From NCBI GenBank assembly GCA_913054135.1, contig CAJXJK010000016.1, positions 1 through 64,000 on the forward strand: 64,000 bases of DNA. Direction: 5' to 3'. Origin of the DNA: an uncultured Flavobacteriales bacterium (GTDB lineage: Bacteria; Bacteroidota; Bacteroidia; Flavobacteriales_D; Crocinitomicaceae). Positions 61,154-64,000 of this stretch are shown one piece after another. The number at the start of each line of letters is the position of its first letter. Positions within the stretch are counted from its first letter, which is position 1. A program made the position numbers and the translations under genes. The notes beneath the pieces are model-generated. The model ran no database searches, was not told the origin of the DNA, and worked only from the letters and a program-made list of their open reading frames with translations.

Positions 61154-61189
61154 AATTTCGTAACTTGCCATTAACAAACCAATTACGTT

Positions 61190-62011
61190 ATGAAAAAAGC
61201 CGCAGTTCTCTTTTTCGCAATATTCATTTGCTCGCAATCTTTCGCTCAATGGAAAGGTGCTGACAACCAAAGAAAAGGTAGTCCCTTTTCAGATAAAAGA
61301 AACTGGGGAGAATCTATTTGGAGCCCGAACGCTAGTCATTATAGAGGATTCGGATGGCATATAAATCCAGGAGTAACTTACATGGTAGGAAATTCAGCTG
61401 CCGACGAAAGTGATGCTTATAATTTGACCCCTTCAGGTTTACCAGGTTATTATCTTGAGGCTGGAATGGAGCATTTATTCAAAAAACAAGGAAAAGTATT
61501 TCATTATTTTGATTGGGGATTGGGATTGAAGCATTTCGGAGGTCAAGAAAAATTAGACATTGGCGGAACTGTCGCAAGAGGGCAATTCAATTTCGGAAAT
61601 GTATTCGCTCGAGCTTCTATTCATAACGTAGCACAACTATCATTGCACAACTTCATTGATAACGCAATCGGTTTCAATGTTGATTACAGAATTTACGGAG
61701 GTAAAGAAGATGGTGATTATACGCCACCTGCAGGTTATGATAACCAAAGTAAATTAGTTGCTCAATTGCACTACACCTTAGGATGGGGAATAAAAGTTAG
61801 AGATGGCTTTTTTATTGTTCCTCAAATTCAAACACCTATACTCACTGCTTTTAATTGGAACGGATTTAACCCAAGTCACAAATGGTTTAATAGTAGATAT
61901 CAGCCAACAATATTTACGATCAAGATTGGATGGTTATTCCCTAAAAAAGGATGTAATGTTCCGGATGATCCAATGCAAAAAGATGCTAATGACCGTTTTG
62001 AAAACGGCTAA
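61190..62011 (+). CDS. Exported outer-membrane-type protein
   Basis: 273 aa with signal MKKAAVLFFAIFICSQSFAQ. Aromatic-rich strands ('FGWHINPGVTYMVGNSAA', 'YFDWGLGLKHFGGQ', 'LHYTLGWGIKVRDGFFIVPQ', 'TIFTIKIGWLFPKKG') suggest a beta-barrel, ending in a short polar tail. No family recognised. It lies 36 nt after kmo, without a clear terminator, so it could be read with it. Confidence 0.6.
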   Translation: MKKAAVLFFAIFICSQSFAQWKGADNQRKGSPFSDKRNWGESIWSPNASHYRGFGWHINPGVTYMVGNSAADESDAYNLTPSGLPGYYLEAGMEHLFKKQGKVFHYFDWGLGLKHFGGQEKLDIGGTVARGQFNFGNVFARASIHNVAQLSLHNFIDNAIGFNVDYRIYGGKEDGDYTPPAGYDNQSKLVAQLHYTLGWGIKVRDGFFIVPQIQTPILTAFNWNGFNPSHKWFNSRYQPTIFTIKIGWLFPKKGCNVPDDPMQKDANDRFENG

Positions 62012-62027
62012 GTAAAAATCAATTACT

Positions 62028-62059
62028 AAAAAAACCCCGACACTCGATAGAGGTCAGGG
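62028..62059 (-). terminator. Intrinsic terminator, minus strand
   Basis: CCCCGAC (62035-62041) and GTCAGGG (62053-62059) pair (one G-T), followed on the minus strand by T7. It ends the TonB-like gene. Confidence 0.65.
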
Positions 62060-62088
62060 ATCAGATTGTTTAATGTTTTATTTAATTC

Positions 62089-62793
62089 TTAGTGAAGAAC
62101 GTAGTTAATTGGGATTGTGTATCTCACACGAACCTTTTTACCAGCTTGCTCTCCAGCTTTCCACTTTGGCATTTTACTTACAACTCTCATTGACTCTTGC
62201 GTTAGCAATTCATGAGGTGATTGTAATCCTGTCACCTGGCAAATTGAACCGTCAGTGTTTACAACAAATTGTACGTAAGACAATCCTTGTATACCCATAT
62301 CAGCACATAATTCAGGATATTGGATGTTAGAAGATAACCAAGCCATCATTGCAGCCTCTCCACCAGGAAACTCAGGATTTTCATCCACCCAGTCAAGAAC
62401 TTCTCCGTCATCTGGCCCTTCAATTCCCATTCCTATTTCTCCGAAAGGATCAAAAGGACCTTCGTTCATAACGATTAATCCGTTATCAACAAATTGGGTG
62501 TTACCCGGGATTATTTTGTTGTCAATTCTGAAAGAATCAACTTGACTAAGATCAACAATAGGAGTTGTTTCAACTTCTTGTTGTTCTTCTTTTTCTATCA
62601 TTTCTTCATTGATTTCATCTTGAAGAACTGTTACACCTCCTTCGTCATCAAAGGCATATGTGTATTGGTCAGCCTGAACAGTTGTATATTCAAAGGCAGC
62701 CAACACTAGTGAACCAGTCACTAGTAATCCGATTTGAAAAAAAGCGAAACGTTTTCTCTCCAAGTTTGCTTTTTTATTCTTTTTTGCGATCAT
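62089..62793 (-). CDS. TonB-family energy transducer-like protein
   Basis: 234 aa. N-terminal 'FAFFQIGLLVTGSLVLAAFE' is one membrane span, followed by an acidic stretch ('DEINEEMIEKEEQQEVETTP'). The C-terminal TonB domain (about 140-234) reads 'NPEFPGGEAAMMAWLSSNIQ', 'YPELCADMGIQGLSYVQFVV', 'SMRVVSKMPKWKAGEQAGKK', ending 'RVRYTIPINYVLH'. The usual Pro-rich linker is weak. It is typical of Bacteroidota TonB homologues that pass energy to outer-membrane receptors. Confidence 0.88.
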   Translation of the reverse strand: MIAKKNKKANLERKRFAFFQIGLLVTGSLVLAAFEYTTVQADQYTYAFDDEGGVTVLQDEINEEMIEKEEQQEVETTPIVDLSQVDSFRIDNKIIPGNTQFVDNGLIVMNEGPFDPFGEIGMGIEGPDDGEVLDWVDENPEFPGGEAAMMAWLSSNIQYPELCADMGIQGLSYVQFVVNTDGSICQVTGLQSPHELLTQESMRVVSKMPKWKAGEQAGKKVRVRYTIPINYVLH

Positions 62794-62931
62794 AATATTT
62801 AGTTTTTGTTAAACAATCTGCTGAAGAAATTGCAACAGTTATGCCAAAATCATAAACACCTGACTTTCTGCGTGTTAAAAAGTTGTTAATGTTATTTTTT
62901 TGTTAAAGAGATAGGTCGGATTAAACCTTTT

Positions 62932-63372
62932 TTAGACTTTTTCGCCTGTTCTCATCACGAAAGAAATTCCGTTCCCTGCTAAAACAAGAAGGCCAAGACA
63001 AATCCAAACAAAGCCCCACTGCGAGAAGTCGAAGAATACCGAATTTGAAAGTGTAAGAACATCTACCACCAAGATGATGAGTAATGCAATCATCAATGAA
63101 ACGGCAATGTTTTTGACTTTTTTCATAGCTGCCTTTTTGAAAATCACAATTTCAAAGATTAACATTCCCAATAGAAAAGGTAATGTAATCATGGCTGCAT
63201 AATATGATAAGGCAGGAACATCAGCCACATCTGAATAATAAAGTTTATCTACTTCATTGAGCTCAGTTATCAAGTAATTCTCATTCGCATTGAAAATTTT
63301 GATTCCAAAAAAGATCGAAACCAAGCATGTTAAAAATGCGAGAGCCATTATTATGAGGTGGTGTTTTCTCAT
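62932..63372 (-). CDS. Small membrane protein, four spans
   Basis: 146 aa from ATG 63372. Hydrophobic spans: 'HLIIMALAFLTCLVSIFFGI', 'YAAMITLPFLLGMLIFEIVI', 'IAVSLMIALLIILVVDVLTL', 'GFVWICLGLLVLAGNGISFV'. No family recognised. It is divergent from the RidA gene, with TAnnTTTG matches in both directions in the 53-nt gap. Confidence 0.6.
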   Translation of the reverse strand: MRKHHLIIMALAFLTCLVSIFFGIKIFNANENYLITELNEVDKLYYSDVADVPALSYYAAMITLPFLLGMLIFEIVIFKKAAMKKVKNIAVSLMIALLIILVVDVLTLSNSVFFDFSQWGFVWICLGLLVLAGNGISFVMRTGEKV

Positions 63373-63378
63373 GAAGAA

Positions 63379-63386
63379 CAAATATA
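63379..63386 (-). promoter_or_regulatory. Possible -7 promoter element of the 62932-63372 gene
   Basis: The minus strand reads TATATTTG, an exact TAnnTTTG match, 6 nt upstream of the ATG at 63372. Confidence 0.4.
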
Positions 63387-63402
63387 GCCAATTGCAAATG
63401 AT

Positions 63403-63410
63403 TATATTTG
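63403..63410 (+). promoter_or_regulatory. Possible -7 promoter element of the RidA gene
   Basis: TATATTTG matches TAnnTTTG exactly, 15 nt before the ATG at 63426. It lies in the divergent region shared with the membrane gene at 62932. Confidence 0.42.
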
Positions 63411-63425
63411 CAGAAAAATTGCATC

Positions 63426-63854
63426 ATGTCAGAGAAAATAAATGCTGAAAATGCCCCAAAGCCTGTAGGACTATATCCTCATGCTAGAAAAGTGGGTGAT
63501 TTATTGTTCTTATCTGGTGTAGGACCAAGAGTTGCGGGATCAGATTCTAATGACTCAAATGTTCCTGGATTAGAATTAGACCACAATGGAAACTTCAAAG
63601 CTTTTGATTTTGAAGCACAATGTCGTCAAGTATTTGATAATGTAAATGCTGTTCTTGAAGCTTCAGGTTCGTCATGGGACAAACTAGTTGATGTGACCGT
63701 ATTTTTAGTAAATATGAAACGTGACTTTCACGTCTATAATAAAGTATACGCAGAGTATTTTAAAGACAATCAGCCTTGTAGAACAACTGTTGAAATTAGC
63801 AGTTTACCTACGCCAATTGCGATTGAATTAAAATGCATTGCTACAATAGATTAA
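63426..63854 (+). CDS. RidA family protein, possibly 2-aminomuconate deaminase
   Basis: 142 aa from ATG 63426 (MSEKINAENAPKPVGLYPHA). RidA fold: 'APKPVGLYPHARKVGDLLFL', 'SGVGPRVAGSDSNDSNVPGL', 'VFDNVNAVLEASGSSWDKLV', 'RTTVEISSLPTPIAIELKCI'. The Arg of the RidA site is in 'PCRTTVEI'. The form with an inserted 'GVGPRVAGS' loop resembles the 2-aminomuconate deaminase of the kynurenine/3-hydroxyanthranilate route. Given kynU and kmo 2-5 kb upstream, this role is plausible; a general imine deaminase is the alternative. Confidence 0.82.
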   Translation: MSEKINAENAPKPVGLYPHARKVGDLLFLSGVGPRVAGSDSNDSNVPGLELDHNGNFKAFDFEAQCRQVFDNVNAVLEASGSSWDKLVDVTVFLVNMKRDFHVYNKVYAEYFKDNQPCRTTVEISSLPTPIAIELKCIATID

Positions 63855-63863
63855 ACAAAAACA

Positions 63864-64000
63864 ATGATTGGATTAATAATTAAACTCGCTCTTTCTTTAG
63901 GGTCAATCGGATTCACTGCCTGGCTTTTTGCTACAGGATCTTGGGGATGGGGAATCGTTTTCATTTTCGTGACAGCAGTAGTTGTCTTATCAATTTTTAG
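63864..64000 (+). CDS. Partial membrane protein, cut by the window end
   Basis: Open frame from ATG 63864 to the window edge (at least 45 aa). It is hydrophobic: 'MIGLIIKLALSLGSIGFTAW', 'LFATGSWGWGIVFIFVTAVV'. It begins 10 nt after the RidA stop, so it is probably in the same operon. The remainder lies outside the window. Confidence 0.55.
   Translation, partial: MIGLIIKLALSLGSIGFTAWLFATGSWGWGIVFIFVTAVVVLSIF

Noticed and set aside
1-64000. CRISPR arrays, insertion sequences, prophage and transposase genes.
   Set aside because: No regularly spaced direct repeats, no transposase or integrase motifs and no phage-like genes were seen.

Overview
The window reads as the chromosome of a Bacteroidota bacterium, most likely Flavobacteriales. 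The signs are: AT-rich DNA; genes without Shine-Dalgarno sites but with TAnnTTTG-type -7 elements upstream; many 'S-C-K-K' lipoproteins; type IX secretion (T9SS) C-terminal sorting domains; DUF2490/DUF4296-like proteins; and a kynurenine pathway. The family cannot be settled from the sequence alone. No insertion sequence, prophage, CRISPR array or plasmid function is visible, and no gene-free stretch exceeds 300 bases.

Layout. 1-9350: superoxide dismutase, a cytochrome-like lipoprotein, leuS, a His/Asn/Gly-repeat secreted protein, a T9SS-exported copper/heme protein, dxr and a secreted beta-rich protein. 9470-13886: tRNA-Leu(UAG), then trigger factor, clpP and clpX (a protein quality-control block) and a 2-oxoglutarate/Fe(II) oxygenase. 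13949-16216: two thioredoxin-fold lipoproteins, a third lipoprotein and tRNA-Ser(GGA) with a decayed tRNA-like copy in its leader. 16471-22271: an ECF sigma/anti-sigma operon and its apparent regulon. 22461-27940: lipoproteins, a small pterin-dehydratase-like protein, truA and an unusual zinc-ribbon SDR. 28006-30577: a secreted kinase-fold protein overlapping a secreted CYTH/VTC-like protein. 30574-40228: a compact type II polyketide/fatty-acid-like cluster (MDR reductase, FabZ-like dehydratase, KS-beta-like, KS-alpha, ketoreductase, ACP, saccharopine-dehydrogenase-like reductase, flavin halogenase-like enzyme, alpha/beta hydrolase), faced by UbiA and a four-helix membrane protein. 40338-53826: OmpA-type lipoprotein, T9SS cargo, a GT2 glycosyltransferase, dihydroorotase, gcvP, a second UbiA-like protein and a large outer-membrane protein. 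53823-58158: a secreted WD40-caspase and hemL. 58281-64000: kynU, a small membrane protein, kmo, a TonB-like protein and a RidA protein that may be 2-aminomuconate deaminase.

The two strongest new observations follow. (1) Four copies of TTCCAACC-N15-TCGRCT, each with exactly 15 nt spacing, lie just upstream of the ECF sigma operon, the divergent DUF2490-like gene and two lipocalin-like lipoprotein genes. They look like the autoregulated promoter of this sigma factor. (2) The KS-alpha/KS-beta cluster has the parts of a reducing type II polyketide synthase, but with the KS-beta gene first and a Lys apparently in place of the active-site Cys of KS-beta. Secondary points are the secreted kinase/CYTH pair, the secreted WD40-caspase coupled to a barrel-like protein, and the tRNA-Ser fragment. 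All functions are read from motifs and remembered family features; no database search was run.
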